The notes: generated by a model from the letters alone, not told the origin. A stretch of DNA of 64,000 bases from Acidobacteriaceae bacterium (GCA_021323655.1 JAJPKO010000065.1:124001-188000), one strand, 5' to 3'. Positions 18,017 to 28,192 are shown, counted from the first letter of the stretch. Translations and numbers: made by a program.

Positions 18017-18716
18017 CGCATCGCAAAGCGATGCGATTTGTTGCTGCGCGGCAAATCGGCATCATTCGAGTGGACCAACACCCAATTGTTCTTATTGCCG
18101 GCAAATGTCGTGCCCGTGTCCAGCGCTCCGATATCGCTGGCCTTAATGCTGATCGGAGTATCGTCCTGTTCAAAGTGGTTCTGGGCAAATTCGCTGAGCG
18201 GCACGTTCTGGTTAACGAACAAGCCGTTGCCCTTGGCATACTGGACCGTGGAGTGGTCCATCGCCAGCCGCGCACCAACGCCTACCTCGACAGCGCCGCT
18301 CTCAGGGTCTGCATCCGAATTCGCATCGGACACTGTGACCCAGCTCAAACAGTTCTCGGACTGTTCGTCCGGAACTGAACTCCATACCAGAAACCGGGAA
18401 CTTGGTTTCCCTTCGCGCGAAATACAATCGGCTTCTCCTGTGTCCCGACGGCGTTGAGCGAGCCGCCTTCGTCCACGGAAAAGGTCGAAATCTCAGCAAA
18501 ATAGACGGTAACGCCTGGCTCGACGGTAACCGGAGCCTTGATGGTGAGGTACTGGTGGACGTCATAGCAGCCCTCATGCAGCGTGAGCGGCTGTTGCACC
18601 TGAGATTCCGTTAGAACATGACACGGTGGAGGTGTTTTCACCTGTGCCTGTGCGGAAAACGACAGCATCACAGAAGGGAGAAAAGCGATCAGCATTCGGT
18701 ACCTTTCAGTGAACAT
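18007..18716 (-). pseudogene. Secreted right-handed beta-helix-like protein, frameshifted
   Basis: Two adjacent minus-strand frames make one protein. The first (18716 to 18345) has a signal peptide (LIAFLPSVMLSFSAQAQ) and beta-helix-like rungs (YLTIKAPVTVEPGVTVYF; KPIVFRAKG), and stops after WYGVQFRTNS. The second (to 18007) resumes with LSWVTVSDANSDADPESGAV, the expected next rung, and ends RFAMRVL. One missing base near 18350-18370 would restore a single frame of about 236 codons. The product resembles exported parallel beta-helix proteins of unknown role. It could be a true inactivation or a sequence error. Its last codons run into a REP-like element. Confidence 0.6.
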
Positions 18717-18755
18717 ACTTCTGCAAGAATATCGAAGCTTGATGAACCCCCAATG

Positions 18756-19859
18756 TCACCAGCCGCGATAATAAAACCTTGGCCCATAATAGTACGGATA
18801 CGGGTAGTAGTACGGGTAAGGATAAGGCACAGCAACATACACCGGACGGCGCACCAGTCTTGGCCGGCGCGGAACCGGCGCCGAAGCTGCCAGACGCTGC
18901 GCTTCCTGATACGAAACAGGCGTGACCGTCACCGGGTTTGCCAGATGGAAGTCCAGCAATGCTTCTGGCGGAATCACCACCTGCGGGCCTTTCGTGGCTG
19001 CCGACGCTGCCAGCCCTGTCGTTCCGCCCGCAACGGCGCCAATGGCCGCTCCCGGACCACCACCTGCAATTGCGCCAATGACTGCGCCGAGCATGGCCCC
19101 GCCAGATGCATTGCCCGCTGAGTATCCGGCCTTGTTTGGAGCATCGGCCTTCCACGCATCGGTCATCAGCGGATATGCCTGACCGCCAAGCTGAAGCTGC
19201 GTAATCTGCAATTGCAATCCGGATTTTCCGGCCAGCTCACCAGACTTCTTCACGTTTACGACCTGCCCGGTCACCACAGCACCGCGCGGAATCGCCAGCA
19301 CATTGCCGGAATAAATATCATTGGCTACCGTCGCCTGAAACATCGAACCAATCTGCAATCTGCGTGCATCCAGTGGTTCACTGGTGCGTACGGTCAGGAG
19401 CGTTCCTGCCGGAATCGTAACCGGACTCGAGCTCTGCTGTCCTGGAGAATAGCTTCTACTGTTTTCGGCCTGGTCCGGCTGCGATACGCCCTGGTTGTAT
19501 GGCGGAGGCGGTGGCACCTGCTCTTGCTGCTGCTGCTCAGCCGCAGGAGAAGCGCTGCCGACAACGAGATTGTTCGCAACCGAACGCACGCCGTTCAGTT
19601 TGGACACAAGCTCTTCAGCCAGTTGCTTCGACGCCTGATCGCGCACAGTCCCGGAAATCGTCACATCGCCATCAATGGTGGCGACGGTGATGTTCTGCCC
19701 CTGAAGCTGAGGAGAGTTGGCCAGCGCACGCGACACATCCGACTGAATATCAGCGTCAGACCGGGCCGCCTGCGCCTGTGCCGCCGGAACAGAAAAAGGC
19801 GCGCTGGACGCACCAAAACCAAAGACCAGAGCGAAAGCCCAAACCTGTAACTTCTTCAT
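18756..19859 (-). CDS. Exported BON-domain protein with glycine zipper and Tyr/Pro-rich tail
   Basis: A 367-residue exported protein starting MKKLQVWAFALVFGFG, with a signal peptide ending near AQAQA. About residues 34-90 form a BON domain (DADIQSDVSRALANSPQLQG; GDVTISGTVRDQ), a fold associated with envelope binding. A low-complexity Gln/Pro stretch follows, then a beta-domain (TIPAGTLLTVRTSEPLDARR), a glycine-zipper-like membrane segment (GAVIGAIAGGGPGAAIGAVA), and a C-terminus rich in Tyr and Pro (YPYPYYYPYPYYYGPRFYY). I prefer ATG 19859 over an upstream in-frame codon because the signal peptide begins there. The function is unknown; an envelope-stabilising role is an inference. Confidence 0.8.
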   Translation of the reverse strand: MKKLQVWAFALVFGFGASSAPFSVPAAQAQAARSDADIQSDVSRALANSPQLQGQNITVATIDGDVTISGTVRDQASKQLAEELVSKLNGVRSVANNLVVGSASPAAEQQQQEQVPPPPPYNQGVSQPDQAENSRSYSPGQQSSSPVTIPAGTLLTVRTSEPLDARRLQIGSMFQATVANDIYSGNVLAIPRGAVVTGQVVNVKKSGELAGKSGLQLQITQLQLGGQAYPLMTDAWKADAPNKAGYSAGNASGGAMLGAVIGAIAGGGPGAAIGAVAGGTTGLAASAATKGPQVVIPPEALLDFHLANPVTVTPVSYQEAQRLAASAPVPRRPRLVRRPVYVAVPYPYPYYYPYPYYYGPRFYYRGW

Positions 19860-20322
19860 CGCAACAACCTTAACCGACGCTGAGCATCGTTGCTTTCTTC
19901 TGGATAGACGTATGCCCATTTCCGCGTCATTGGTAAAAACACATTGGAGAAGAAAAAGTTACGGAGAAGCAGCTCGTATGGCTACTCGTGAATGTGTCTC
20001 TCAGGCATCATTTTCTGATGCGAAATGCGTGAACGGTAGGGGAGATACCTGACACTTTAGACCGGATAGATACCTGACACTTCCCTTTTCAGGAAGGTTT
20101 TGTTTTTTGCGGCAGCAGCAGTGCCTCTTCAGCCCTGCCAGCTTACCTGTTTTTCAGCTGCGACAGTGGCAGATGAGCGAATGCGCTCTCCCTACAGCAC
20201 AGATATCGCGCTTCTTCCAGCGGAAGTGCCCGTGGCTCTTTGACCGTCAGTACCCGCATCGAGTCTTCTGGCTCGGGTACATGCCAGGGGGATACTCCCG
20301 CAATCAAGAGCTGATGTCTGGA
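19860..20322. other. 463-bp gap with a 25-bp-period direct repeat
   Basis: No convincing gene lies between the BON-protein start and the pgi stop. The plus-strand frame beginning at 20107 continues antisense through pgi and looks like a shadow. The notable content is the direct repeat at 20044-20082. Confidence 0.5.
20044..20082. repeat. Tandem direct repeat, 14-bp unit with 25-bp period
   Basis: GATACCTGACACTT occurs at 20044-20057 and again at 20069-20082. The second copy is followed by a short CTTCC...GGAAG hairpin and a T-rich stretch. It may be an operator-like repeat or a relic of a mobile-element end; nothing here decides which. Confidence 0.55.
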
Positions 20323-21957
20323 TCAGCCCTTCAGCTTCCTGTAACGAGAAATCAGCGTGCTGGTCGAGCTGTCGTGCTTCCCATCCGCCTTGCCTTCGAG
20401 CTCCGAGATGATGTTCTTTGCCAGCACCTTGCCCAGCTCCACGCCCCACTGGTCAAACGAGTTGATCTGCCAGATCACACCCTGCGTAAAGACGCTGTGC
20501 TCATACAGAGCCACAAGCTTGCCCAGTGCCTCAGGCGTAAGCTTTTCCAGCAGAAGGGTGTTCGACGGCCGATTGCCTTCAAAAACGCGGTGCGGCACCA
20601 ACCAGTCCGGAGTGATCTCGGCCCTCACCTGCTCAGGAGTCTTGCCAAAAGCAAGCGCCTCGCTTTGGGCAAAAACATTTGCCATCAGCAGGTCATGGTG
20701 GTTCCCCAGCGGATTCAGCGGTTTCGCAAACCCGATAAAATCGCACGGAATCAGGTGGGTTCCTTGATGAATAAGCTGATAAAACGAGTGCTGGCCGTTG
20801 GTGCCTGGCTCACCCCAGAAAATCGGGCCCGTTTGATAATTCACCCGCGCGCCGCTCAGTGTAACCGACTTGCCATTGCTTTCCATGGTGAGTTGCTGCA
20901 GGTATGCAGGAAAGCGCTTCAGGTATTGGTCATACGGCAGGACGGCCACCGTCTCCGCGCCGAAGAAATCTGCATACCACACCGTAAGCAGTCCCATCAG
21001 CACGGGCAGGTTCTTCTCAAACGGAGCATTTCGGAAATGCTCATCCATCTCATGGAATCCCGCAAGCAGTGCCTTGAAGTTCTCCGGTCCGATGGCAATC
21101 ATCGTCGAAAGACCAATGGCCGAATCCATCGAATAGCGCCCACCGACCCAGTCCCAGAAGCCGAACATATTGGCCGTATCAATACCAAATTTCGAGACCT
21201 CAGCAGCATTCGTCGAGACCGCGACAAAGTGCTTTGCCACCGCCTTCTCATCGCCCAGCTTCTTCAGCGCCCACTCGCGCGCAGTCTGGGCGTTGGTCAT
21301 GGTTTCAAGCGTGGTAAATGTCTTTGACGAGATGATGAAGAGCGTCTCTTCCGGATCAAGATCAATCGTTGCTTCAGCAAAGTCCGTCCCATCTACATTC
21401 GAGACAAAACGGAAGACCATATCACGCTGGCTGTAATGGCGCAGCGCTTCGTAAGCCATCACCGGGCCCAGGTCAGAACCGCCAATGCCAACATTGATGA
21501 CGTTCCTGATCCGTTTGCCGGTAAAACCCTTCCAATCACCGCTTCGCACACGGTCAGCAAAGGCTGACATGCGGTCCAGGACCTGATGCACTTCAGGCAC
21601 AACATTCTTTCCATCTACATTGATCACAGCATCTTTCGGGGCGCGCAGGGCCGTGTGCAAAACGGCGCGGTTTTCCGTGACATTGATCTTGTCTCCCCGG
21701 AACATGGAATCAATGTGCTCGCGCAGCCCACTCTCTTCGGCCAGTTGAATCAAAAGCCGAAGTGTTTCCTCCGTAATCCGGTTCTTTGAATAGTCGAGAT
21801 AGATACCAATCGCTTCCTGAGAGAAGCGCTCGCCGCGTTTGGGGTCGCCCGCAAAGAGCTTGCGCAGGTGCACATGCTGCATTTGCTGGTAATGCGTTTC
21901 GAGGGCTTGCCATGCAGTGAGCTGCGTCAGCGAGACAGACCTGGTTTCCATAGCCAT
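20323..21957 (-). CDS. pgi: Glucose-6-phosphate isomerase
   Basis: A 544-residue cytosolic enzyme interconverting glucose-6-P and fructose-6-P. Family signatures are [42 protein letters not shown] (sugar isomerase folds), [12 protein letters not shown] and the C-terminal [10 protein letters not shown]. The start ATG 21957 follows GAGG with a 6-nt spacer. It lies 34 bp downstream of the phosphohexomutase and is last in a manA-manC-mutase-pgi run, which supplies and drains the fructose-6-P used for GDP-mannose. Confidence 0.97.
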   Translation of the reverse strand: MAMETRSVSLTQLTAWQALETHYQQMQHVHLRKLFAGDPKRGERFSQEAIGIYLDYSKNRITEETLRLLIQLAEESGLREHIDSMFRGDKINVTENRAVLHTALRAPKDAVINVDGKNVVPEVHQVLDRMSAFADRVRSGDWKGFTGKRIRNVINVGIGGSDLGPVMAYEALRHYSQRDMVFRFVSNVDGTDFAEATIDLDPEETLFIISSKTFTTLETMTNAQTAREWALKKLGDEKAVAKHFVAVSTNAAEVSKFGIDTANMFGFWDWVGGRYSMDSAIGLSTMIAIGPENFKALLAGFHEMDEHFRNAPFEKNLPVLMGLLTVWYADFFGAETVAVLPYDQYLKRFPAYLQQLTMESNGKSVTLSGARVNYQTGPIFWGEPGTNGQHSFYQLIHQGTHLIPCDFIGFAKPLNPLGNHHDLLMANVFAQSEALAFGKTPEQVRAEITPDWLVPHRVFEGNRPSNTLLLEKLTPEALGKLVALYEHSVFTQGVIWQINSFDQWGVELGKVLAKNIISELEGKADGKHDSSTSTLISRYRKLKG

Positions 21958-21991
21958 CGTATTCCTCTTCTCTCTGCGACTTGTTCCTGGT

Positions 21992-23428
21992 TTATTTCAA
22001 ACTGGTCAGCGCAAATTCACGCGCCGCTTCAAGCACCTTGTTCACCGATTCCTTCGAGCACGACTCAGAATAAATCCGAAGCAGCGGCTCTGTCCCGGAC
22101 GCGCGTAACAGCAGCCACGTTTCCGCAGCATTCGATTTCGCGTCCGCTTCCGGGTTCTTCAAAAAGAATTTGATGCCGTCCAGCGTCTCCACGCGTTCCA
22201 CAGGCATACCGGCAAACTCTTTCACTCCCGCCCGGGCCTTTGCGATCGTTGCATTTTTCAGGTCATCGTGAATGTGCAGATCTATGCGTCCATACTGGTG
22301 CTCGCCATACGTATCTTGCAGCCGGGCAACAAGCTGTCCGAGCGTGCGCCCTTCTTCCGCCATCACATTGGCCAGCAGCAGTGCATTCAGCAGACCATCG
22401 CGCTCCGGCAGGTGCCGCTTAATGCCGATTCCACCAGATTCCTCGCCACCAATCAGGATGTCTTTCTCCAGCATCAGATCGCAGACATACTTAAAACCAA
22501 TGCCATGCTCATGCAGAGTGCGTCCATAGCGCGCGCAGATGCGGTCCAGCATCTTGGTTGTGTTAAAGGCGCGGGTCACATCACCGGGCCACTTCTTGCG
22601 TTCGAGCAGCCATTGCAGGATGACAGCAAAAATCTTGTGCGGATCCACAAAATTTCCGTTCTCATCCACAGCGCCAATGCGGTCCGCATCCCCATCCGTG
22701 GCAAACCCGGCATGGCACTTATACTGAACGGTCGTTTCCTGCAATGCGCGAATATGCGGCTCTATCGGCTCCGGATTGATTCCAGGAAACAGCGGGTCAT
22801 GCTGCGCGCGAATTTCTACAAAATCCACGCCAATCTTCGTAAAGATACCCGCCAGCACTCCGCGCCCTGCACCGTACATACAGTCCACCGCAAACTTCAG
22901 GCCGGACTTGCTGATGAGATCCAGATCAGCAAATTTCGAGATGGCCTCAATGTAGGGCGTCTGGAAATCCACCGTCTCAATCTTTGCCGGAACGGCGGCC
23001 CGCGGCAGCGGCTTCCCCAAATGGCCTTCAATCTCCGAGATAATTGAGGGCTTGCCCGAGCCACCATAGTAGGCCTTGTATTTCACTCCATTCCATTGGT
23101 ACGGATTATGGCTCGACGTAATCATCACGCCACCGGCGGCACAGTGCGCACGCACTCCGTATGAAAGCGCTGGTGTCGGCGTAATCCGGTCTGCAAGCTT
23201 CACATGTATGCCAGCAGAAGCGAGCACCTCAGCCATCGCCTGCGCAAAGGCCTGCGATCCGAACCGTGTATCGTATCCAATGCAAACACCCTCGCCCGGG
23301 TCCTTCTTCGACAAGATGTAATGCCCAGTGGCCGCCGCAGCAAGCCTGACATTTTCAAAGGTAAAATCGTAGGCAATAACTCCACGCCAGCCATCTGTGC
23401 CAAATTTAATAACGTTTGTATTTCCCAT
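21992..23428 (-). CDS. Phosphoglucomutase/phosphomannomutase family protein
   Basis: A 478-residue alpha-D-phosphohexomutase. The N-terminal FGTDGWRG, the phosphoserine loop TSSHNP (Ser106 by alignment of the motif), the metal loop [14 protein letters not shown], the sugar loop GGEESGGIG and the C-terminal phosphate-binding [12 protein letters not shown] are all present. Such enzymes shift phosphate between C1 and C6. Given its position next to manC and manA, it probably makes mannose-1-P, though glucose-1-P formation is also possible. Confidence 0.95.
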   Translation of the reverse strand: MGNTNVIKFGTDGWRGVIAYDFTFENVRLAAAATGHYILSKKDPGEGVCIGYDTRFGSQAFAQAMAEVLASAGIHVKLADRITPTPALSYGVRAHCAAGGVMITSSHNPYQWNGVKYKAYYGGSGKPSIISEIEGHLGKPLPRAAVPAKIETVDFQTPYIEAISKFADLDLISKSGLKFAVDCMYGAGRGVLAGIFTKIGVDFVEIRAQHDPLFPGINPEPIEPHIRALQETTVQYKCHAGFATDGDADRIGAVDENGNFVDPHKIFAVILQWLLERKKWPGDVTRAFNTTKMLDRICARYGRTLHEHGIGFKYVCDLMLEKDILIGGEESGGIGIKRHLPERDGLLNALLLANVMAEEGRTLGQLVARLQDTYGEHQYGRIDLHIHDDLKNATIAKARAGVKEFAGMPVERVETLDGIKFFLKNPEADAKSNAAETWLLLRASGTEPLLRIYSESCSKESVNKVLEAAREFALTSLK

Positions 23429-23461
23429 ATCGATTGTCTAAGTCCCGAACAGTTTTGCCTC

Positions 23462-24577
23462 TCAGATCAACTCTTTCTTTCCATCCGCCGCCAACTGCTT
23501 CACCACTTTTCCCACGTCCTGCGAATGGTCGCGGCTCGCAATCAGAATCGCATCATCGGTCTCTACCACCACCAGATCTTTCACGCCCACAAGCGCCACA
23601 AATTTCTTCGGACTGTACACGTAGTTCCCATGCGCGTCCAGCGGCAGACTGCCAGCGCTTTCAGCAACGTTCTCGTGCTGGTCTACAAACTGCGCTTGCG
23701 CAAGCTGATGCTCATAAAGCGCCGCCCATGAGCCTAAATCGTTCCAGCCAAAATTCGCGCGCAGGCAATACAGACTGGAATGGTGCTCACCCTTTGCCGA
23801 GCGCGGTTCCAGCACAGCATAGTCCACGCTGATGTTTTCGCACTTCGGGTAAAGTTCTTCAAAGGTTTTACGAAATCCTGCCGTGCCGTATGCAGCGGCT
23901 ATCTGCTCAAGATACGGCGCCGTCTCCGGAAGATGCTCACGTACCGCGTTGGCCAGCGTGCGCGCACTCCACACAAAAATACCGCTGTTCCAGTGGTAAT
24001 TCCCCGCCGCAACAAACTCCTCGGCCTTTTCCTGGTTCGGCTTTTCTGTAAACCGGCGCACGCGCAGAGAGCCATCCCCTAGGGCTTCGCCAGTTTCAAT
24101 GTAGCCATAGCCAGTTTCAGCCCGGGTGGGCGTAACACCGAGCACAACCATGTTGTCGCCTGCTGCTGCAATTTTCGTCGCGTGCTCCAGCACAGCAAGA
24201 AACGCAGCCTCATCCCCAATCACGTGGTCCGCCGGAAAGATACCCAGCACGGCGTCAGGATTTTCCCTCTCCACCAGAAATGCGGACAGTCCTGCCGCAG
24301 GCGCAGTGTTGCGTGCCGCCGGTTCGCAGACCACGTGCTCCTGCGGCACCAGATCGAGCTGCTCACAAATCGCCGGTGAAAGTAGGTCATTCGTAATAAC
24401 CCAGAAGTCCTCGCGTTTAGCCAGAGGCAGCAGCCGGTCCACTGTGCGCTGAATCATAGTGCGTTCGCCATCCAGAGCGAGCACCTGCTTGGCACGCGCC
24501 TTGCGGCTCCGGGGCCAGAAGCGCGTACCGCTTCCGCCCGCCAGAATAATGGGCCTGAAATCAATTGACTTGGGCAT
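23462..24577 (-). CDS. manC: Mannose-1-phosphate guanylyltransferase
   Basis: A 371-residue nucleotidyltransferase forming GDP-mannose from mannose-1-P and GTP. It has the pyrophosphorylase loop ILAGGSGTRFWPRSR (about 11-25), EPAARNTAPAAGLSAF, FPADHVIGDE and RRFTEKPNQEKAEE, followed by NSGIFVWSA and NFGWNDLGSW, all characteristic of this family. It is the short single-domain form without the fused ManA-like isomerase domain; manA is the separate neighbouring gene, 21 bp upstream. Confidence 0.95.
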   Translation of the reverse strand: MPKSIDFRPIILAGGSGTRFWPRSRKARAKQVLALDGERTMIQRTVDRLLPLAKREDFWVITNDLLSPAICEQLDLVPQEHVVCEPAARNTAPAAGLSAFLVERENPDAVLGIFPADHVIGDEAAFLAVLEHATKIAAAGDNMVVLGVTPTRAETGYGYIETGEALGDGSLRVRRFTEKPNQEKAEEFVAAGNYHWNSGIFVWSARTLANAVREHLPETAPYLEQIAAAYGTAGFRKTFEELYPKCENISVDYAVLEPRSAKGEHHSSLYCLRANFGWNDLGSWAALYEHQLAQAQFVDQHENVAESAGSLPLDAHGNYVYSPKKFVALVGVKDLVVVETDDAILIASRDHSQDVGKVVKQLAADGKKELI

Positions 24578-24598
24578 GTTTCTCCGTATGTAAGAGGT

Positions 24599-25537
24599 TC
24601 AGACAGATTGTGGCAGAATACGCATCACTTCAGCTGGGCCATGAGACTTCACCGACCACTCCTTCGCGTCCGCCGGAATCACAGCAAGCTGACAGCGCTC
24701 CACAGCAAACGGTTCGAAGCCATCTCCTTCGATGGTCAAACTGCCTTGCGCCACAAACAGCATCTGCACGACATTAGCGGCCGCGTTCTCGCCTGACGGA
24801 AGCTGCTGCGACCACTTCTCCAAGCGAAAGTATTTTTGATCAATCAGCACAGAATGAGCATTCACGCTCTTCGGGAGTATCTTCCCTGCCTGCGTCTTCA
24901 ACCGCATCGCCTCAAAGGACTTGTCCAGGTGCAGCTCGCGCAGGCGCCCATAATCATACATGCGATAGGTCAGGTCGCTCGTCTGCTGCGTTTCAAGCAG
25001 CACAGCCCCCGGCCAGATCGCGTGTACTGTTCCCGCGTCTACAAAAATCATGTCGCCCTTCTGAACAGGCACAAGATTCAGCAGCTCTTCCAGGCGCGAT
25101 TCCTCAATCGCCTTTTGCACCTGCTCCGGAGTCGCTCCCTGCTTGATCCCCAGCGCCACTTGCGCGCCCGGTTCGGCATCAAGCGCATACCAGCATTCGG
25201 TCTTCCCGCGCGGCTCGCCATAACGCTGCGCCATGGCATCATCCGGATGCACCTGCACGCTCAGCTTTTCCTTCGGAAAAAGCACTTTAATCAGCAGCGG
25301 AAACTCTTCGCCGCCGTGTCCCTGGCCCAGCAACGCTTCACCGAACGCAGCCGTAATGTCTTTTAGCGACCGGCCCTTCAGCGGACCAGTGTCTGCTGCG
25401 CACATCTCTCCGGTCAGCCAGACTTCGCCAATCGGCTCGCCTTCAGTTTTGTAATCAAACCATGGTGAAAGGTCGTGGAACCCCCAGATGCGGGTCCGAA
25501 AATAAGGAGCAAGTCTGAATGGATGTAAGGCTTGCAT
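24599..25537 (-). CDS. manA: Mannose-6-phosphate isomerase, class I
   Basis: A 312-residue zinc cupin isomerase converting fructose-6-P to mannose-6-P. Metal ligands are visible: Gln95 and His97 in LSVQVHPDD, Glu114 in GKTECWYALD and His172 in DAGTVHAIWPG. The length fits the compact bacterial form. Together with the neighbouring manC and phosphohexomutase it gives a complete route to GDP-mannose, a donor for exopolysaccharide, O-antigen and GDP-fucose synthesis. Confidence 0.94.
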   Translation of the reverse strand: MQALHPFRLAPYFRTRIWGFHDLSPWFDYKTEGEPIGEVWLTGEMCAADTGPLKGRSLKDITAAFGEALLGQGHGGEEFPLLIKVLFPKEKLSVQVHPDDAMAQRYGEPRGKTECWYALDAEPGAQVALGIKQGATPEQVQKAIEESRLEELLNLVPVQKGDMIFVDAGTVHAIWPGAVLLETQQTSDLTYRMYDYGRLRELHLDKSFEAMRLKTQAGKILPKSVNAHSVLIDQKYFRLEKWSQQLPSGENAAANVVQMLFVAQGSLTIEGDGFEPFAVERCQLAVIPADAKEWSVKSHGPAEVMRILPQSV

Positions 25538-25585
25538 GTATTTTCAGTATGCCTGAAAACCTCACGCGACACATCCTGCCTGCTC

Positions 25586-26338
25586 TCACCGCCCATCGCG
25601 TAGTCGCGTTGCCAGCCGGTCTGGCAGCCCGGCACGAACAATCCGCATCTGCGCAAGCCTCACGTCGTATGGCACACGATAAAACCCTACCGTCCGCCGG
25701 GCGTCATCATACAGAGCAAATGCTGGACGCCAGTCCCCGTCCCGGGGCTGCCCCACTGAACCTGGATTCAACAAATACCGCACGCCATCGCGAAGCTGAA
25801 TCTCATACTCTTCCGCCTCATGATGCGTGGCATAGTCCGGCACCAGCTTGAACCACTCTTCTCCATTGGTGGCGAACCCGCCCTGCAGATGCGTATGCCC
25901 AAAGAAGTTGATCCGCGTCTGTACTTTTGCAAGCGGCTGCCACGCATCGCGCATAGACAAAATGTATGCATCCTCATCCAGAGGAGAACCATGCGTGCAC
26001 GCCACATGCAGCCCGTCCGGCATCATCGGTCCCGTCGCCAGCTGGCGCAGCCACGCAATATGTTCAGCCGATAAAACGCATTGTGTCCATCGGGCCGCGC
26101 GTCCGGCAATCGGATTAAAATCATCAATCCCGGGAAGCCCGCTGCAAACGCGGTCGTGATTTCCCCGCACAAACATACTGCCCAGCGCGCGCACACGATC
26201 TATCACTTCATTCGGACTCGCGCCATACCCAACCACATCTCCCAGGTTCCACACCACATCATGCGCCGGAGCCGCCGCCAGCACTGCTTCCAGGGCTTCA
26301 AGATTGGCGTGAATATCGGAAAGGATCAGCGCACGCAT
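25586..26338 (-). CDS. Metallophosphoesterase family protein
   Basis: A 250-residue calcineurin-like phosphoesterase with the five metal motifs: SDIHANLEAL, GDVVGYG, RGNHD, a later His (CTHGSPLDE) and GHTHLQGGF. This group often acts as a phosphodiesterase or phosphatase of unknown substrate. The start is ATG 26338; an upstream in-frame TTG at 26347 is possible. It lies between the ABC ATPase gene (26 bp) and manA (48 bp), probably on the same transcript, but no functional link to mannose metabolism is evident. Confidence 0.9.
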   Translation of the reverse strand: MRALILSDIHANLEALEAVLAAAPAHDVVWNLGDVVGYGASPNEVIDRVRALGSMFVRGNHDRVCSGLPGIDDFNPIAGRAARWTQCVLSAEHIAWLRQLATGPMMPDGLHVACTHGSPLDEDAYILSMRDAWQPLAKVQTRINFFGHTHLQGGFATNGEEWFKLVPDYATHHEAEEYEIQLRDGVRYLLNPGSVGQPRDGDWRPAFALYDDARRTVGFYRVPYDVRLAQMRIVRAGLPDRLATRLRDGR

Positions 26339-26363
26339 GGTTCCCAATCTAATATAGATGCCT

Positions 26364-27248
26364 TCAACCGCGGACCCAGTGTCCCGGTGAGTATTCGCGC
26401 AGCATGCCTGAGACCGGCACGCCCGCCGCCAGCGTGGTCAGCGGCCGGAACAAATCCGTTTGCAGCGTAGGCACCGCGCCCAGCAGGCTTCTCGTATACG
26501 CATGTTGCGGAGAGAGAAAGATCGCCGTCTTCGGACCTTCTTCCAGCAGAACGCCGTTCCGCATGACCGCCACGCGGTCCGCTACCTGCGAAACCACAGC
26601 CAGATCATGCGAGATAAAAAGCATCGAAAGCCCATAGCGCTTCTGCAAACTTCCCAGAAGCTCCAGTGTCTGGGCCTGCACCGTTACATCCAGTGCCGTG
26701 GTGGGTTCATCGGCAATCAGCAGGCGCGGACGGTTCACAATCGCCATGGCAATCAGGATGCGCTGGCGCTGGCCGCCGGAAAACTGGTGCGGATAGTCCC
26801 GCAAGCGGCGCTCCGGTTCCGGCAACGCCACCGCATGCATGGCCTCAATGACCGCCTCCCGCACATCTTTGCGGCTCCGCTCGGGATAATGTGCCCGGAC
26901 CGCCTCAGCAATCTGCTCGCCTACAGGCATCACCGGATTGAGCGCAGTCATCGGCTCCTGAAAGATCATGCAGATGTCACGCCCACGCAGCCGTCGCATT
27001 TCCTCATTCGAAAGCGCCAGCAGATCGCGGCCATCAAAACGAACCGTGCCCTGCACCTTCGCTGAAGCATCCAGCAGCCGCAGAACAGCCAGTGCCGTGA
27101 CCGATTTTCCCGATCCCGATTCGCCCACGAGTCCCAGAACTTCTCCGGAACCAATCCTGAGCGTTAGCCGGTCTACCACCGGACGCGAATTCCATGCATG
27201 GAATGAGATGGAAAGCTGGTCGAGTTCAAGCAACACACCCACAAACAC
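26364..27248 (-). CDS. Oligopeptide/dipeptide-type ABC transporter ATP-binding protein, lone
   Basis: A cytosolic ABC ATPase of the DppD/OppD class. Walker A is GESGSGKS, the Q-loop [14 protein letters not shown], the signature SGGQRQR, Walker [19 protein letters not shown] and the H-loop FISHD. The C-terminus ends with the [14 protein letters not shown] segment typical of this class, but the Cys-containing terminal motif is not obvious. The frame extends to 27353; resemblance begins near [12 protein letters not shown], so I place the start near 27240-27250 (position approximate, GTG/TTG codons). No permease, binding protein or partner ATPase is nearby. Confidence 0.88.
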   Translation of the reverse strand: MFVGVLLELDQLSISFHAWNSRPVVDRLTLRIGSGEVLGLVGESGSGKSVTALAVLRLLDASAKVQGTVRFDGRDLLALSNEEMRRLRGRDICMIFQEPMTALNPVMPVGEQIAEAVRAHYPERSRKDVREAVIEAMHAVALPEPERRLRDYPHQFSGGQRQRILIAMAIVNRPRLLIADEPTTALDVTVQAQTLELLGSLQKRYGLSMLFISHDLAVVSQVADRVAVMRNGVLLEEGPKTAIFLSPQHAYTRSLLGAVPTLQTDLFRPLTTLAAGVPVSGMLREYSPGHWVRG

Positions 27249-27504
27249 ATCATAAGTGGAATCGCGCACCGCGCCTCGAATAGATCCGGGATTCGACTGG
27301 AAAACCACACCGCAGTTGGGCCAGCAGAAAAAATCATGGGTGTCCAGCGGCAACGTTCACCCTGTTTGACCGAATGCGGCGCAAGCGCAATGACGCATTC
27401 TACGACGTGACCAGGAAATCCGGACCAATCTCCGCGAAAGATTGGATACCAACCCAAGGTTGCAATCTTTCCATTTGCACCAAACTTGATACACTGGCCT
27501 TATC

Positions 27505-28179
27505 GTGGTTGAGCTGGTTCCCTCCATACTTTCGGCTGATTTTGCCCGCCTTGCCGACGAGGTCGCAGCGGCAGAGCGCGGCGGCGGCAGCGTCATCCAT
27601 GTGGATGTGATGGATGGTCACTTCGTTCCCAACATCACGCTCGGGCCTCCGGTGGTCAAGTCGCTTCGCAAAGCCACAAATTTGCCGCTTGACTGCCACT
27701 TGATGATCGAAAATCCAGACGAGTACATCCCGGCATTTGCTGACGCCGGAGCAGACTGGATCAGCGTCCATTACGAAGCCTGCCGGCATCTACACCGTAC
27801 ACTGGAGCTGATCGCCCAGCACGGAATGCAGCCAGCCGTCGTCATCAATCCGGCAACAGAAGTTTCCGTGCTTCGGCCGGTTCTCGGCATGGTGCATCAC
27901 GTCCTGGTCATGAGCGTAAATCCCGGCTTCGGCGGGCAGAAGTTTATCCCCTATTCTCTGGCCAAGCTACGCCAGCTGCGTGGGCTTCGCCAGGAACTGG
28001 GCCTGAGTTATAGGATTGAAATAGATGGCGGCGTGGCTCACGATACAATTCCCGCCATCGTCGAAAATGGAGGCGAGCTGCTTGTGGCCGGAAATGCCGT
28101 TTTCGGGAATGGCAAAGCCGAGCAGAATGCCCGCGCACTGCTTGAACTCGCTCGAAGGGCCGCGGAAATCGCTGTTTAG
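27505..28179 (+). CDS. rpe: Ribulose-phosphate 3-epimerase
   Basis: A 224-residue TIM-barrel epimerase linking ribulose-5-P and xylulose-5-P in the pentose phosphate pathway. Signatures are PSILSADFARLADEV, VIHVDVMDGHFVPNIT (metal His/Asp), LDCHLMIENPD, VMSVNPGFGGQKF and IEIDGGV. The start is GTG 27505. It begins a plus-strand run, 13 bp before the BamD-like gene, and is divergent from the ABC ATPase gene. Confidence 0.96.
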   Translation: MVELVPSILSADFARLADEVAAAERGGGSVIHVDVMDGHFVPNITLGPPVVKSLRKATNLPLDCHLMIENPDEYIPAFADAGADWISVHYEACRHLHRTLELIAQHGMQPAVVINPATEVSVLRPVLGMVHHVLVMSVNPGFGGQKFIPYSLAKLRQLRGLRQELGLSYRIEIDGGVAHDTIPAIVENGGELLVAGNAVFGNGKAEQNARALLELARRAAEIAV

Positions 28180-28192
28180 GATCTGAGGTGTT

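Noticed and set aside
18302-18577. Third frame across the damaged beta-helix gene
   Set aside because: The beta-helix sequence is carried by the other two frames; this one is a shadow.
20107-21327. 406-codon plus-strand open frame opposite pgi
   Set aside because: It is antisense to a fully recognisable pgi gene, has no family resemblance, and long antisense frames are expected in this GC-rich codon pattern.
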